A stretch of 64,000 nt of DNA from Poronia punctata (GCA_022579005.1 MU401459.1:248001-312000); one strand, 5' to 3'; shown: positions 11,575 through 26,335, numbered from the stretch's first letter. Program-made: numbers and translations. Notes: a model not told the origin generated them from the letters alone.

Positions 11575-14038
11575 CTATTTGCGGTTGGATCGGCTCTGGC
11601 TCCGTTCCGGGCCCCGATTGGAACCAACCACGATCGAGTCGAAATCGTAGTTCTTCAACGTGTGCTCGTACTTGGCGTTTCGTAAGAATTTGGGTACCGA
11701 GTCCTGCAAAATCATGTTAGTCAGAAAACATTCCACAAAGCCGAAACAGCAACTCTTGCAGCTAAACTTACGCTCGCCATTAGTTTGAACACCGCATTCT
11801 GAGCGTCTTCAAATAGTGCCATGACCTCATGTAATGTGTCGATCATGGCGACATCTTGCCCGACTGCCTTAGTCATCCGGGTAGCGAGATTATTCCGCAG
11901 TTGATGGTCGATATTCAGCTCGCACGGTGAGCCGGGTGCCAGGAACGCATTGTAGATCCCGTACGCTTGAGCCATGATCTCTTTGATGCCGTCCATCGAG
12001 GTCGAGTTCGGGTTCTTTTGCGCCGATTTGATCGCCGCGCGACAACTGCGTACAAACTCATCTACGTCCAAGTAGAACGAGAGATTCTCCTCACAGTGGG
12101 TTTCCCGCAAGTTCTCCCTAAACAGCAGCCTGAGTGCCGCATCGTTCAAGATTTTATCTAAACGCTGGGTATTCGAATCTCTGGGAACACCGGGACGTCC
12201 TGACGCACCCAGCCCTTCACTCTCCGAAGTCCGGCCCCGTCCAGTTCCGCTCAGTATATCCTTACCGTGCGGTGTCAGTTGATAGATTGCGTTCTTCGTA
12301 GGCTGGAATATGGCCGCAGACGGAGATGTCGCCATGTACGCCCGATCCGGCTGAATGCATGCCATCAAACCATACTCGACGAATAGAGAAGACATTTCGT
12401 ACGTCTCGCGCCGATCGACTGTCGTGCAGCAGTCCATGAGCCAATCCGAGCACGATTTCCCGGTAAATGTGTCCCTGTAGACTTTGCCCGAGATTTTGCG
12501 TTCACTGGCCATTTTGACGCCCGTAAGACCGTCCCGATAATCACTCAACGAGTCCGAATCGGCTGCGCTAGTACTGGATTTAAGGTTCAACCCTCCATTC
12601 GCGCCGCACAATCTCCTGAAAACCACCTCCATCGTGCCACGATCCATGACAAGTTTGTCTGTTGAGGGATCTCGCTCTAGTATGCACAAATGGCTCGATC
12701 CTTGCGCGATCAGATCACCTATTTGCCTTTGTTGGATGCCGTTGCGCGAGCAGAAGCGGTCCAGCACACATACACCCTTTGGTGTTAGTTGCCATACCGA
12801 CCCTTTCATCGTGTAAACCGGTTGCAATTTCCCGTCTGCTGACTCGATGAATCGGGCGTCGAGGAAACGTTGGCAGATGGATCTGGCCATATCTTTAGCC
12901 ATCGAGAAGGTTGTCGTCGTAGTTGTTGTTACGATGCGAGAGGGATCTTTGGGATCGGGCATCCGGTTGGATTGCGAGAATTTGAGGGAGCCAAGGTTGT
13001 TGATGGCATCTTCCGATAGGAACGTATGCTCTACCCTTGTTAATCGTACTCGATGTGGCGATAACGGCAGTAGGCTAACTATCAACGTAGAAAAGAGGTC
13101 TTTAAAATCCTGGAAAAACAGCGCGTTAGAATCTTTTTTTTTGGATTTCCACCATTCGAGCACCAAAGGGATGGTGTAGCCGACGACGGCCGTGCGGCTC
13201 GCGCCAGTTATTGGCGGAGTGGCATTGTAACCACCGAATGATCACTTCCATCACCATCAAGAATTGGGTGACATACCCGAGTGAATGGACGGTCGTCATC
13301 CGTCATACGGAGTAATCTCGATGATGTTTGATGCATCTTGTTCTTGTTAGACAATAGAACAGGCGCTGGGTGGGTTGGATCTGTTTCGGAGTAGGGTCTC
13401 GAGATGGGATCCTGCAGTGACGCCTGGCTAGACCGTCGCGTGGCGGTGAGAGGGCTCAGGACGGACGCCGAAGAGACAGGGGTGCCTCCCGTCTGCGTGT
13501 GTCCTGTTGAAAACCTCTCCGAACTCGAGGATTCACTACTTCTCCGGGAATCCGGCAACACTGGAGGTCGATATTGGGATAACGAGGACTGACGATGGCG
13601 GGCAGGCGGCTCAGGGCGACCCGAAATCGTCTTATCAACAGCAGCTGCGGCGTTTCCAAGCCAGCCGACGTGTTTCTCTAGGCGATGACTAGGCGCACAT
13701 GTCAATTACAGACTCGGGCAAGGGTAGGCTTGCTTTTGCCAGAGCAAATACAGCGGCCGCGACAGGTAAGGATGGGCAGTAATCAGGCAGTGCGTATAGA
13801 GCGGGTGCGACACGTACCTGGAATATTTGTTATTATTAACAGTAGAAGAAATATTCGAACGCGCTATAGTAGCAGGAGGGGGAAGGGAAGCAGAGTGAGG
13901 GACAGAAGCCGTTGTGGGAGGAGTTGAAGCGGATTTTGGCACTACAGCGGAATTCGCAGTGTTTGCGTGGGACGGTTGATTGTGGAGTACTAGCGAATCT
14001 GCCCGAGAGGTTGGTGATGGAGGATAGATGACAGCCAT
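11575..14038 (-). CDS. flbA: Developmental RGS protein FlbA (regulator of G-protein signalling)
   Basis: Four exons on the minus strand (14038-13818, 13688-13277, 13109-11772, 11703-11575) give 699 aa, close to the usual 700-720. All junctions are GT-AG and in frame. The N-terminus (1-210) is Ser/Pro-rich and ends MTDDDRPFTR, the conserved lead-in to DFKDLF. A fungal DEP-like region follows (about 212-352), then a second DEP domain (about 414-497) and the RGS box (about 528-660, with LRLLFRENL and EENLSFYLDVDEF). The last exon supplies the conserved tail DSVPKFLRN. FlbA speeds GTP hydrolysis by the FadA-type G-alpha, which curbs vegetative growth and allows conidiation. The DEP domains usually tether RGS proteins to receptors at the membrane. 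A shorter single-frame reading would miss the true C-terminus. Confidence 0.95.
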
Positions 14039-17000
14039 CTACCAAGAATCGAACGGGACAGAGAGGGTCAAGGCTCGTTAAGTTTCAGGACTTGGCCGTG
14101 GGTATTTTGAACACAGGTCTGGTCTATGCTGGCGAAAACATTGGGGATTCGACCTAATTCAAGCCAACCAAGCCGAACCAGCAGATCGTCGTGGGTACCG
14201 GACAATGCTATTATCAAATACCTACTTTTTGTACTTTGTGCTGAGAATAGTCCTGTCCGGACTTTTTAGGGTAGACACCGAAGTGAGTGGGCGGACTAGG
14301 TGAACTAGGTGACTAGAAAGGTACTGTTTTTGCAAAACAGCAAAAGAGAGAGCGGGAAAAAGAGAGGGGCCCAAGGACCTAAAAGAGACTACTTTTCGCT
14401 AGGGCTGGGGCCGAGATGGCGAGCAAGAAGGAAGAGGATGGAAAAAGTAGGTGTGGAGTTTAGGAAGTCTACGATGAAGACTTGGATACCGACGAAAAAT
14501 TAAAAATATAGAAACAAATCAATAGAGAGTAAACGACCGCCAGGTAGATTCCTCTAACAAAAGCGGTGACACGATATCTAATATCTAGCGGAATTGCCCT
14601 ATCTTGTTCATTGTGTCTTTCTTGATTTCGAGCCTTTGCAAGTTGCTGATGAGGATTGACCCTGTTTGGACGTGTTGAGGTCTAGCTGAGTGGAATTGAA
14701 CTGTGTCGGCAGGTAGTCTAGTGCCGGGCCAAGTCCAGTACTCAATGCCCCGTTTCAAGGAATCATCCAAGGGCCACATGGTGGAGTTCCACACTACACG
14801 TATGTACCTGAACGATGACCCCCCATGTAAATCACTTTCTATTCTAAGCATAGTGCATATTAGCTTAGCTGACTTAGCAGCATTAACTTCCTCGTGCCTA
14901 CAGGGGTGTGGTCACAAGTTACAACAAACCATGCTTAGCCTTCGGGGTTACGGAGAAGTAGGCAGTACATGATAGTAGCATCTCCTAACACCCATCGCAC
15001 CGTGCGTCATCATCCATCTTGCGTTGACATAAGGTATCTCCTTGGGCTTTTATTCATGCTTTGACTACCTAGCTTTACTGTGTGACAACCGGACTAGGTA
15101 TCTTGGACCGCAACAGAATATTGGACCACTATGCCTGGCTTCTGTGTGCTATACGAGTACAGAAAGATGTACTGCGAACTATAGCCCTTTAGGATAGGGT
15201 TGACGCAACACTGGACTAAATACTTTTTAGATCTGTGTAGGTATTATACCGACTGTAAATACATAACCGACAAGGCCGGTCTAGCGTTCTACATCTGTGT
15301 GTCATTTTGGGATACTTTGTAAGGTTACGGCGTAATCCAGAGTTTCAATTGTATATTTTCAATTAAGGTACTAGCAAATAGCCTCCGAATTTATCTTTTA
15401 AATAGGTTAACAACCAGCCGCTACATATACTTACAAGTATACACGCGTACTTAATAACCTTTGCTTCAATTTTTGCTCGTGCCAAGATAGAAACAATACA
15501 TGTACTATCTTAAATTTAAAAAGCCACTTTATCCTAGCAAGTCCATGTGGATAAGTACAGATTTTAAGAGCGGGGCTTCTACTTCCAGTCAAAATTTGTG
15601 GGCTGGTTGGTATAAGGTAATGTATATTGTGGTCACATGTACATACCTGTCAATTATTTCAGGCGTACCTATTAGTTTGTGTGGTTTTGGTTTCTCTAAT
15701 TGCGCAAGGATTAACCAAGTACACATCTCAACCTAAGTGGATCAACTGGAAAACACATATGTACCTGTGCCTTTATTAGGCAGCGTGGGTATCCAGGGGT
15801 CTGTGTTAGCCACCAGATGCCAGGCAATTTAATGCAAGACAGAGAAAACACTTCTTGTTATTTAGTATATAACTACAAGTAGGTACATGCCTCCAGGCTA
15901 TCCTAATATAAAACTTGAGATAGCATATACTATAAACATGTTTAGTAGATAGGATAGATAAGATTTACTATGGTGTGATATACGAGTACACTCCTGCAAT
16001 ATTATTGCATCGTCACCAGCAATGGTTAAATAAATGCGCATAATAGTATATACTTTGCCGTTGTATAAGTGTCTAGGTCACTAATACGATCGATGTCACC
16101 TGACCAGCGCAACCCACCCCTCTAACGCCTCCTCGCAAGGTGTATCTCTTTTGATTGTCAAATCAGGCCACTCTTACACTCGAAATCACAAGCTGTACTC
16201 TCGAGGGGCGACAATGGCAACAACATTTTATGCTCAGCTTCATAATCCCCTAATAAAGAGAAATCAATAACCAACAATAACCACATTGTAAGACATTCTA
16301 TTGTACAACACTTTGGCACTACTACTATCTCTAGAATTAATAGAGTCGCTTGTTGCCAAAGTGGATTTAAGACCAGCACCCCGAATTAAATTGATTAGAT
16401 ATAGAATACCCATCGCAGGATGCCTAGAATTACGTGTACACCATTGCTTGAGTAACCCTGTTGATTGCACCCGACACTACGGATCCAACTTCAGCCTCAC
16501 ACCATACTCTTAGGTTAGGTTAGTTACTTTCAAGAAGTTGACACAAATAACTATCGGTCAACTCGGTCCAGAAGCTACGCGGCAGATGCGGCTGGAGAGA
16601 ATAGCTAGGTTAGTCCGTTTTACCCTTGTTTTGAGACGCGCTACGTCCACGCCACTTGATCTAGAACTCACTATGAGACGTTCTACAGAGTGGGAGTGCT
16701 TGGGATTTTGGTAATTAATCCACATTCAGAATTACACGACGGAAATATTTTATCATAAGCCATTGTTCTAGAGTGTTTCTAGAATCGAATAAAAAGGCTT
16801 CTAGGTTAGACGAGTTGGCCTATTGGTTACCGTTAGATAGAGCCGGATCTTATTAGTTTGCCTAAGCTGCCTTTGCAACATCCTAGCGTTGTTGCTGTAT
16901 ACAAACTAACAGGTCACAATGGCTGTTTTTCGTATCTTATTCCCGCGCTGTTGTTAAAAGTACATATGTATACCCACGCAAGTTACGAGTAGCTTAAAAG

Positions 17001-20000
17001 CGACACGTTTCACTCCAATGCCTAGCAAGTGCATCGTGGTTTCATATCTGGTAGGTTTAGGGAGTGACGTAACAATACCAATACGTAGCGGGTCGGCGTT
17101 AAAAGATACGCCGGTAGTCGGACACTCACCGCTCAAGTTGCTAAATTCGTGTACACCGTTACTGGTTCATACACATAAGGGGCCAAACCCAACCCTACCT
17201 CATGGGCTCATTTCCGTAGCATTACGGTATGATTATTATGGATTTTGAACAGCCTGTTATAACTTGCGCACGTGTTTTGTCAGCCACGCGTCGGCCACGT
17301 GTGGAGTATAAGCCAATACAAGCATTAAATGATGCCCAGGGGCCAAGGTCATCAAATGGTTAAAATCCCCACCTCTCACTTACCAATTTGGGCATTCTAG
17401 TAACGCCAGTTGTACGCGTACACAGTTCTCAGGCCACTAGTAGAGATCAATCTACCTAGGTCAACCTAAAGTACCAGGATCCATGCCCACCACCTTAATA
17501 AGCATACAGTGGTAAGACGGCACAGTAACAGATGCATCTTGTTCTTGCACTTTGTTGGGTTAAACCGATCTCTTCTACACAGTAGATATCTGGTTAAAAA
17601 GACCTGACTCCGTAGGTAATGTACGAGTATACAGTATAAGGAGATCTATGTTTATTATTATCACTTCCCACCCCTGATAATCTCCGATTGAATATCGGTG
17701 CTTTTATTGTGTACCTAGGTAAAAGGGGATAATAACCCGTCATCAGGAGGCACTAGCCTCTTTGAGATACTATTAGCCCACATAGGCAGTTCTGCCGTGT
17801 TGGAGAGAAAAAGGATGCTCCTACCATCTGTTTTACTAGGTATTCAGGACAAAATACATGCGGGTACATGTACGTACCCAAATACCAGAGTAGGTACATT
17901 GCAAGTAGAAATGACAATTAATTGAAAGTTGGCGACACATCTCCTGCGTGGCATTGCCGCAGTAAGAGCATTTCAATTTGATTTATATTGACGAAGCAAT
18001 TGGAAGAAGAAAATGCTTAGGACCATTTTGCATGTGAGATTCAAATCTTCCCGCTATCTTGGCATTTGGGTTCCGTGCACCCTCCACTAGGACATCTCGC
18101 TGTTTACTCGCTTGATTTTCGGATCCTGATGTCACACCCATCAAACCAACAAGACAAACCGTTTCTTTTTTCAGGCAATTTCTAGCGGGCATTCTCTCCT
18201 GAGGCACCGCTCGCCACGTGGAATGACGAGCGACTGCCAGGACCAGGGGTGAGACAGACTTGCGGGTCGTGTTTCGCAAAGATCCTTGATTGACCTTATC
18301 CACACATATGCGGTCGGTCGAGAAGGAAGAGTGATGAGTAGGTACTGTAGGTACTGGCAATACATCTTCAATTCTGGGTTAGGCTTTCAGGGGGTAACCT
18401 ATGTGGCCTATCAGATATCTTCAGTCAGATTCTTCACTTACACATACCAAGGATAGGTATATTTTTCGAATATTGGGCGCCTTCAGACGCGAAACATGCA
18501 GTGACTTTTACCGCCATTGCCATTCTTCCAGGCGGACAACTTTTTGATGAACACGCAGCTTGGCGGACCGGACGGGAATATGCAATGTAGATGCGAAAGC
18601 AAAACCCGGTACGGTACGCCTAACCTGACACATGCGGAACAAGGGCGAAATACATGCTTACCTACCTACCCAGCCGTGCCAGTCCCCAGTAGGATCTTAC
18701 CCTAGACTCAAAGGTCATAAAAAGATCGTTGGCATCATGCCGGTGCAGGGGGGGAGGGGAGACATCGTTTATTTACAACACATACGTATAATACCTAAGT
18801 AGAAGGTCAACTAACTGTGTCCTCACGTAGCTAACGGGAGTACAATATGCTCAACCTGGCATTGTCTCGAAGAACTCGCTTGAAGCCAAACAACCCCCCT
18901 TGCCTTTTCGAACCACAAACCACATGGCATTTGCATAACCGAAGTTACACGATCCGCAAAGTCCCGTTTAAAAGTCGTTTGACAAAGATTGCCCAGCCCA
19001 GGTTTCGCCAGGGCTGCCTCTAGTAGGTGTAGTAGGTATCCATCTATGTGCGGTACCTGCCGCTCGTAACGCGTAAGTACGTGTAATTACATGTGGTCAA
19101 GCCCACCCGGTCTGGACATCGTAGGCGTAAAGATGGGCTGAAACAGGAGATACCTACGAGTAGATTAGAGGCCCAAATAAGTACCTATGCTGGACCCCGT
19201 TGGACCCGTCCTCTTGGTAAACGGTGAAGATCCATCCAGGTTAGCGTGGTTAGATATCATCCGCGATGCTACCTACGGTGTACGGAACAGAGTTACGGAA
19301 TATGCCACGAGGCATGCCTGCTAGCCTAGGATAAAAGCGTTCCATTCTCTCGTTCAGTGCACCGGTTGAGCAACATCTACCTATGGGTGTACATTGGTAA
19401 TTACATGGTCGCAGTTAGTGTCCGCGCTTGGGCTTATGGGAGGGCTGACAAGCGACCAGGCGTGCCAGGTAAGGTTAGCTGAGGCGAACGGGAAGTGGGC
19501 GAGGTCACGGTTTACGGTCACGCACGTTCCAAGTTCACACCGCCCACATGTTCGACAGATAGAAGTCGCCACTCTATTTTCGGCAGAAAGCCCAAGCAAT
19601 GGTCTTTTCACAATACAGCCTGATCTCACTACTCGTACAAGTAGATTGGACTACGCGTAGGTCAGGCCGGCCGGCTGATCCAAGCGGGTACGTAAAGTTA
19701 CACGATTCACGTAAACAGGAAGGAAACAACGGCATAATCAACAAAGATTTACTCCTGACGATCCAGTTAGATTGACATAAATCGCAAAGCTAGCTGTCAA
19801 AGGAAGATGATGAAAATATGGTATTGTTTTTGCTAATTCAGGGGTCCGGCCCGTTAAGTGTTTGATCCTTGACCAGGATCTCATCCCGTATTTCTATTTC
19901 TGTTTTTCACCTCTTCTTCTAGAAGCTGGGGAAACTTGTCAAGAAGGATCGATGGGATTGATGTTGCCGGCAATTTTTCTCTCTCTCTCCGTCATTTCAC

Positions 20001-20783
20001 GTGGCAAGGCGGCTAATTTGTATGACGAGACAATACGTAAAAAATAAAAATAAATTTGACCTAACTCCTACGCTACCAACTCCGAAATCCGATACCTTAC
20101 CCGGGACTAGTCTAAGAGAAAAGAAGACGTCAGCTGAAGTTGTCTTGGTCCTTTACAAGGAAGGCACGTGTAACCTTTCCAGGAAGTACGATAGTTGTCA
20201 AACCCTGCTCTGCTCCCTCAAGATCCGTCGAGTTGACATGTAATACAGTCTCTGTTTCCCTATTATTTCAAGTTGCTATGCATCATACAAGTCCATTCCA
20301 CCCAACAAGCCCGACGGCAGCCTGCGGGTTTAGGGCACGTTTTGAAGGAGTTAATCTAGTCCCGAACAAGAATGATTACCAAGGCGGCAACTCCGACGGA
20401 TTTAACGGATGACGACTATTACGATCTCACAAGCAAACATTACTACGATAGTAACGGAAGCACTCTCGGATTAGAACAAAGGAAGCGCGCAGAAGCGTTG
20501 AAAGGACAAACATCTCGGTCAGGTGTAGCCGCGAAGATTCCGTGGTTGGTTTCTTTGGGTTTCTTTCTTTACAAAAGTCCGTATGTGCTTGCGTAATAGT
20601 AAATACACAGGTCATAGGCTAACTAGGAATACCCAGGTTAGGTAAGGTATGTACGAGTACGGTCTGCTCTCCTACACACATGTAAATGTTAATTGACCAA
20701 AATACACTTCTTGCGCCAAATTTGATCCTCTATCTAATTACATATTATCCTCATCATTATCACAATCCCGATGGTTATATATA

Positions 20784-20809
20784 AGCTGTGGACCTCCAAG
20801 TCCACGGCT
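20784..20809. other. Short perfect-loop hairpin behind a TATA box
   Basis: AGCTGTGGAC and GTCCACGGCT can form a 10-bp stem (one G-U) around a 6-nt loop. TATATATAA lies directly upstream (20776-20784), and a T/C-rich tract follows about 40 bp downstream. It could be the 5' end of an unknown transcript or only a chance inverted repeat. Confidence 0.35.
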
Positions 20810-23800
20810 ATTACGCGGACAGAGAGAGAGCAGATAAGCCGGGAATCATTTCTTTTCTTTTTCTATTTTTTTCTCTGTCCCCTCATTGCCGGGTTTCCCC
20901 CCTCCCCAGCGCCAAAGCCGATTGATTGAATTGTCCTTTCTCTGTGGTTACATGGCAGACATACAACATGCATTACCTAGTCTAGGCTCTTACTATACTT
21001 CAGAATCAGACCCGGGGGCCAAGGAGGGGGGGGTTGGATTGGACCCTATCGGACTTTGTTCGGGACTCACCTCACCTTGTGCAAGGTATGCGAGCGCCCC
21101 GTGGCATATCTAGTTCAGTGTAACCCAACCTAATATCTGAGGCAGGCCATCGCATGTGTGCGTTTGTGTACGCAGTGACAAGAACACGTTATATATATGC
21201 AGTGAGATTCCACATCCATGATGGGACTTCGGGTGGATGCCTCCAGATGCACCTTTGGTTGGGCTGGTTTGGACTAGGTGTGGATTAGAATGCCACGGTG
21301 CTACGCATCATCTCATGCATGGAGTATAGGTAGGTTGGTGGGCAGTAGGTATCGTATACTCACATTGCACATTACATATACAGTATCATATTTTCTTCTT
21401 TTCTTTTTCTGGGGGTTTTTTTTTTTTTTAAATCGAGGTCTTCTCCGCGATACACGGTAAATGCACGCAGGCGGACCCCCTCCGGCTACGGCACTCAGTC
21501 ATGCACGAGTAGCCATCACTCGTCTGGGTGGCTTTTTTTTCGTGGCTTTTGATGCCGCCCCCTATCCTACGGTCTGCATGTAACATACATTAGGCCCACG
21601 AGCATGCGATAGAACATCGTCTCTCCTTTTTCATTTGTCCTGTGTCTTTTTTGCTTCTTTTTCTTCGCCTAAATTGCAATACCGTTCCGGACCCAACTGG
21701 TCACTCTTGGCCCATGCCCACGTTTCTTTTTCGGACCTGAGACAGCAGGGCAGGCTAGAAACTTGGAACTGTAAGCACTCGGAATAATTTAGGGTTTATT
21801 GTTTTCTTGTGGTAGATTCGGCATATTTGTTTGATTCACATCCTCATAACTCGACCAGTTTTTCTTCCTCTTCTTTATGATTGATCGCCCTATTTTGTTT
21901 AATCCCATCGTGATGCTACACCGCCATATGGGTTGTGAGCAAGGCCCTGTTGTTTCGTGCAGCAATAGTCGGCTCCGGTCCGGCGCGAAAAGGGCTAGAG
22001 CTGACCATCACGACGGCCCAATGTAACCCTGGCATATAGTCATACATACATATAGGTATGTGTGTGTGTGCTTGGGATCGATCATCGGATGTGCTACCGT
22101 AGATACTGTACGAGCCGGTATACCGATTTTATGCGCCCTGCGTTTAACACGGGAATAAATAAATAAAAACTCGACGCCGAGATGCCAAGATCAAACCCTA
22201 AAAAAGCTCTTTCTTCCACATCGAGTGCACGGTCGCCGCAAATTCTTCGGAAGCCATCGTGAACAGACCGAATTTGTTCGGCCCAATTTGCTTCGGACAT
22301 AGGCGTTAGATTGTCCACCACGTGGCTGAGGCGATAAAAGTAACGCCCCAGTTATACGGTGGTAGGTATAGAGGCAACATATTCTACCTCCTCAGTGGCT
22401 CTGCATTGCCCGTAAGGTGTCTTGTGGGAGCAACAGCCACTCAACATCAGGCAATTAGCTATAACCATATGCCGCGATCGTGCTTAACTCCTACCGTAAG
22501 TCACTTTTGATGAACGTTATATCATATATGTCCGAGTACGTAAAGACAGAAACTTACTGTAAATAGTAGCTCGGTGTTGTAGTTACAGCGTTACTTTTCT
22601 TGGTACGACAGTACCTACCTACATCATATATCGGATCCGGTCTAGATAGGAGTAAAACGTGGCTGTCATCGGAGGCGCATCGGAGGTGCAACGGGGGGTT
22701 GTTCTTTCCCGTTGAGGAGGCGTGACGACTAGGTTAGGCACATGTGCTACGTACCTGTAGAGATATCTCGAAAGTGTGAAAGAACCTTCGATGCGGATTC
22801 CGGAGCACATGGCCCTACTTTCCTCCTCTTTCTTGCCACTCGTTTGCTCCCCTCGATTGATTGACAGGCAGGTTAGGTAACATGTATAAGGTAGGTATGA
22901 TGAGCACGTTCTTGATTGTGCTTCAATTGGCCTGTTCATGCAGGTGTTGTGTCAGGTCCTCTTTGCATTTTTCATGATTATGGGCGCATAGGACAACATT
23001 AGCATGGCGTTTCTCCATCAACCGCCATCTAGATCGAATCGAATCGTATCAAGACGAGCATATCAAAACGAGGACGGTGTTAGATTGGCAGCATGGGGTA
23101 AATGAGCATATCATCGAAGTTACGCCACATAATTTGCGTACGTCTCCTTAGACCACCAAGGCTATTCTTGTCTACCAATGTAGGCGCTTACCTACTTCCC
23201 ATTTCTATGTTGCCTCGCAATTCTCTGTATTGACATGGGTAAATAATTTAGTCCCAAGTACCGTCTTGCCCCTTTTGCCCATCAGCCGCCGTCTCTCAGC
23301 GTACGATGGGGGCAAGAAGCCTTGACGCTACACCGGTGACTAAAGGTAGGTAGGTAGTCCACATCTTCCGGCTCTGCTAGACTGTGATGAAGCCATGGCA
23401 GCCACGTGGTTGGCATCTCCGCTCGCCGATATAATTATAATTATAACCCCGCGGGTCTTCTAGTTCCGGATGAGTTCGGAATTCTTGTCTTCTGGAAATG
23501 AAGAATCAATGCGCTAGAACCGGCCGGACAGTTTAGGTGTCACACCAGGCACTCCGTCAACTTTTCTCACTACCTCCTTGCGCCGGCGCAGGCTAGACGA
23601 GAGACGCTATCACGACCTAGCACGGACTATGAGGATCAATAATAACACTACCACTAGGGGCTTTAGGTCTATTTTCCTGTTTTTCTCCGTGCCCCAGATA
23701 ATAACAAGACCGTCCGGTGCTGGACTATATTCCGCCCTATATTAGGGTGTCCCGACGTTCTTGGTCCCTTCTAGCGCGTTCGCTCGTCAAGGCCGTCGAA

Positions 23801-25311
23801 GAACCCGCACAATTCAGGAGAATTGGATTCTCTCGGGAGCTGACGCGTTTAGGTCGAGCTCGGTAGGTAGAACAACAGCTAGAATGTATTTTTCGGAACA
23901 GGGTCTAGACGGCAAACTCGGCCTTTCCACGTGCTATTGCCAAGTTCACGTTACACGCCACCTTGTTGCCCAGACCACATCACACCCTTCAAAGTCCAGA
24001 CAACTTGTGCGTTTGGCTTGATCAAATAACATTTACGAATCTATTTTAGGTGCACTTGCTTATTTCCGATAAAAGAGTACCTATACATGCACGTGCCAGA
24101 AAGTCAATGTGCCACGTGGTTGTCCTGGTTTACTTCGGCCCTGATTCCGTGCGAATATATGCCCAAGAGCAGACTTATTGGGCTATAATATTTCATGCCA
24201 GCATGGACGACGTTTCACATTGTCATTCGTTGCATGTTTAGAGCTCAGCTTAGTCTGAACCGCATTACTATTCCATATTGGATATTGGGCGTCTTACGTT
24301 GTTTCACCATTGTATTGCTACATGTTAGTGCTCATCCAACGTGTCGGTGACTGGGGGGCGTAGCTCCAAAATGAGGTGAACGGCGGGAGAAGAAGAAAAA
24401 AAAAACGTCCTGATCTCGGTGTCCAATTCCTCGGGGACCTCGATCGCTCGCCGCCTTTTACACTAACCTTAGGGCCTAGGTAGGTAATCTCTAGAAGCTG
24501 GCTGATCTCTCAAGGTCATTATTATTATTTATATTATAAGGACTCACCGCTCCGCCCAAAGTAAACCCCCCCGCCGCGGAGATATCTCCCCCTCAAAGTA
24601 CCCCCACATTTGCTCGCCGGGCTTCCGAGCGGTTGTGACGATAGTTTCACTGTGGCGGATCCCGTGAATTTTTTAGTGCGGTCCGTGAAGCACCGGACTG
24701 TCTCGTCTCATGGGGCCAGCGTAGCACTACCTTAGGTACCCACGGCCCCAATAACCTGTTTTTATTAACAATGGAATGCCGGTGCCGATGAGACGGCACG
24801 TGATTTCCGACTTGCGCGTGATGAGATAAGGTAGGACTTCTGTTGATACCTTTTACAGCATTGGATGTAAGAAGGGGTGACATAAGCGTGCTTACATGTT
24901 GGAGTCTATCTACCGCGTCTGGGAAGTCCACATGATTCTTACTATTCTGTGCGGATCTTACATGAGGTACCCAGATAGCACATATTCTGCTCTACATATA
25001 TAGGCCTATTATACCGTATTACAATCTCCTGACCGAAATAAACCAGGATTACATACCCCCATAATCTTCCAGCGTGCCATGTCGAAGTACAGCTGCTCAA
25101 TAGGTAGATGCGCAGAGTTGATAGCATCCCCTGAAAAAAAAATACTTTACAAACGGGTAGACTGAGAGTTGTAGTATGATGTTTTGTCGGGTACGTATGT
25201 AGATTGTAAGGAATATCAAGTGAGAGCTTATCTTCCTATACCAACTACCCCCCTTGCCCCCCCTTTTTTGATGTGTACACGCACCTTTAAGGTTGGGAAT
25301 TGCGAACGAGA

Positions 25312-25329
25312 TCTCTCTCTCTCTCTCTC
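25312..25329. repeat. (TC)9 microsatellite
   Basis: Nine TC units followed by a T run, in non-coding DNA. Confidence 0.9.
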
Positions 25330-26335
25330 TTTTTTTTTTAACTGACTCACATTGAGTTTTATTTATTCTTTTCTTCCCCTTATTCAATTTTATTTCCTAC
25401 TTGTGTTACAAACAAATAACATAACTCATAAAAGTATCTTCTTCTACATAATTTACGTACGCTACCTACGGACATTAAACACGTGGTGGAGAGTTACCTA
25501 GGTTAGTCTAAAGGCAGAATTGAGGCTTAGAGGACAGACTGACCTGATGTATTGTTTTGTGAAAATAAACCCGCCTGTGTCGTCGTACGAGTAGAGAAGA
25601 TAGAGATATAGGACTTAGGCTTACCTCACACACTCGGGAGTAAGTGCCGCGGCAACTCCCGCACTTCTTTTTCTATCCGTCAATCAGTCAGGAATCGGAT
25701 CGGATAGGCTGGGATGAGAATTGATACAATCGCAATGGTTGGAAAGGGAGAAAACAATCGTCCGCCAATCGGCCTTTGCGGTTTATGAAAATCCAAACCG
25801 TAAGAGTACAAGTACGTAAGATTATGTCTTTCCTGTCAGATTTACTCGGACGAGGGACGGTAGGACAGCGTTTTGCGCTTGGAAAAAAAAACTTTATTTT
25901 CTCCCCTAGGTAAGCAGAGGGGGAACGGACGGCTATCTCCGTTCAAGAGCCCATTTCTGTTTTGTTTGGTCCTAGATAAAGGGTACTGCCAATCCATTCC
26001 TATGCGGAAGTGGCATGAACAGAACAAAAAAAAAAGAACCCCGACGCCGTGCCCAAGGGCCAATATTTCCCCTCCAGTAAAAACGCCGCTGTGCTTTCCC
26101 CTTTACGTAGATAATTATAATACAGATTTGCTCGCATGTACACCCGCTTGTCTGTTTGCCACGAGGTACAGCTTTTGCTCGGCATATCTTACCCATGTCT
26201 GGAATGTCGTCATCACAAGCGCCATGAGGTAGTCATCATGTGCCGCCGTATATCCGTGGAACCGCTGGGGTGGTTCGACGAAATGCTGATGACTTGCTGT
26301 GCTTCTGCTGAGGCTGCTATTATTGGCATAGTAGT

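Larger units (their letters stand above)
14039..26335. other. 12 kb gene desert
   Basis: No ORF shows domain motifs, a plausible spliced structure or coding-like composition. The longest (17983-18360, minus, 125 codons) has no recognisable feature. Base composition is moderate, unlike the RIP-type island at 36-42 kb, so this is not simply a mutated repeat. It contains scattered TACGAGTA-type words, (TC)9 at 25312-25329, and a TATA box followed by a strong hairpin at 20776-20809. The left end should include the flbA promoter, and the right end the 3' UTR of CDC73. Long non-coding RNAs or decayed elements cannot be excluded. Confidence 0.55.

Noticed and set aside
16158..16470. Overlapping minus-strand frames considered as decayed copia-type polyprotein
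   Set aside because: No RNase H or integrase landmark could be aligned; the resemblance was too weak.
17983..18360. 125-codon minus-strand frame in the gene desert, considered as a transposon remnant
   Set aside because: No reverse transcriptase, integrase or transposase motif can be read, and the composition is like surrounding non-coding DNA.
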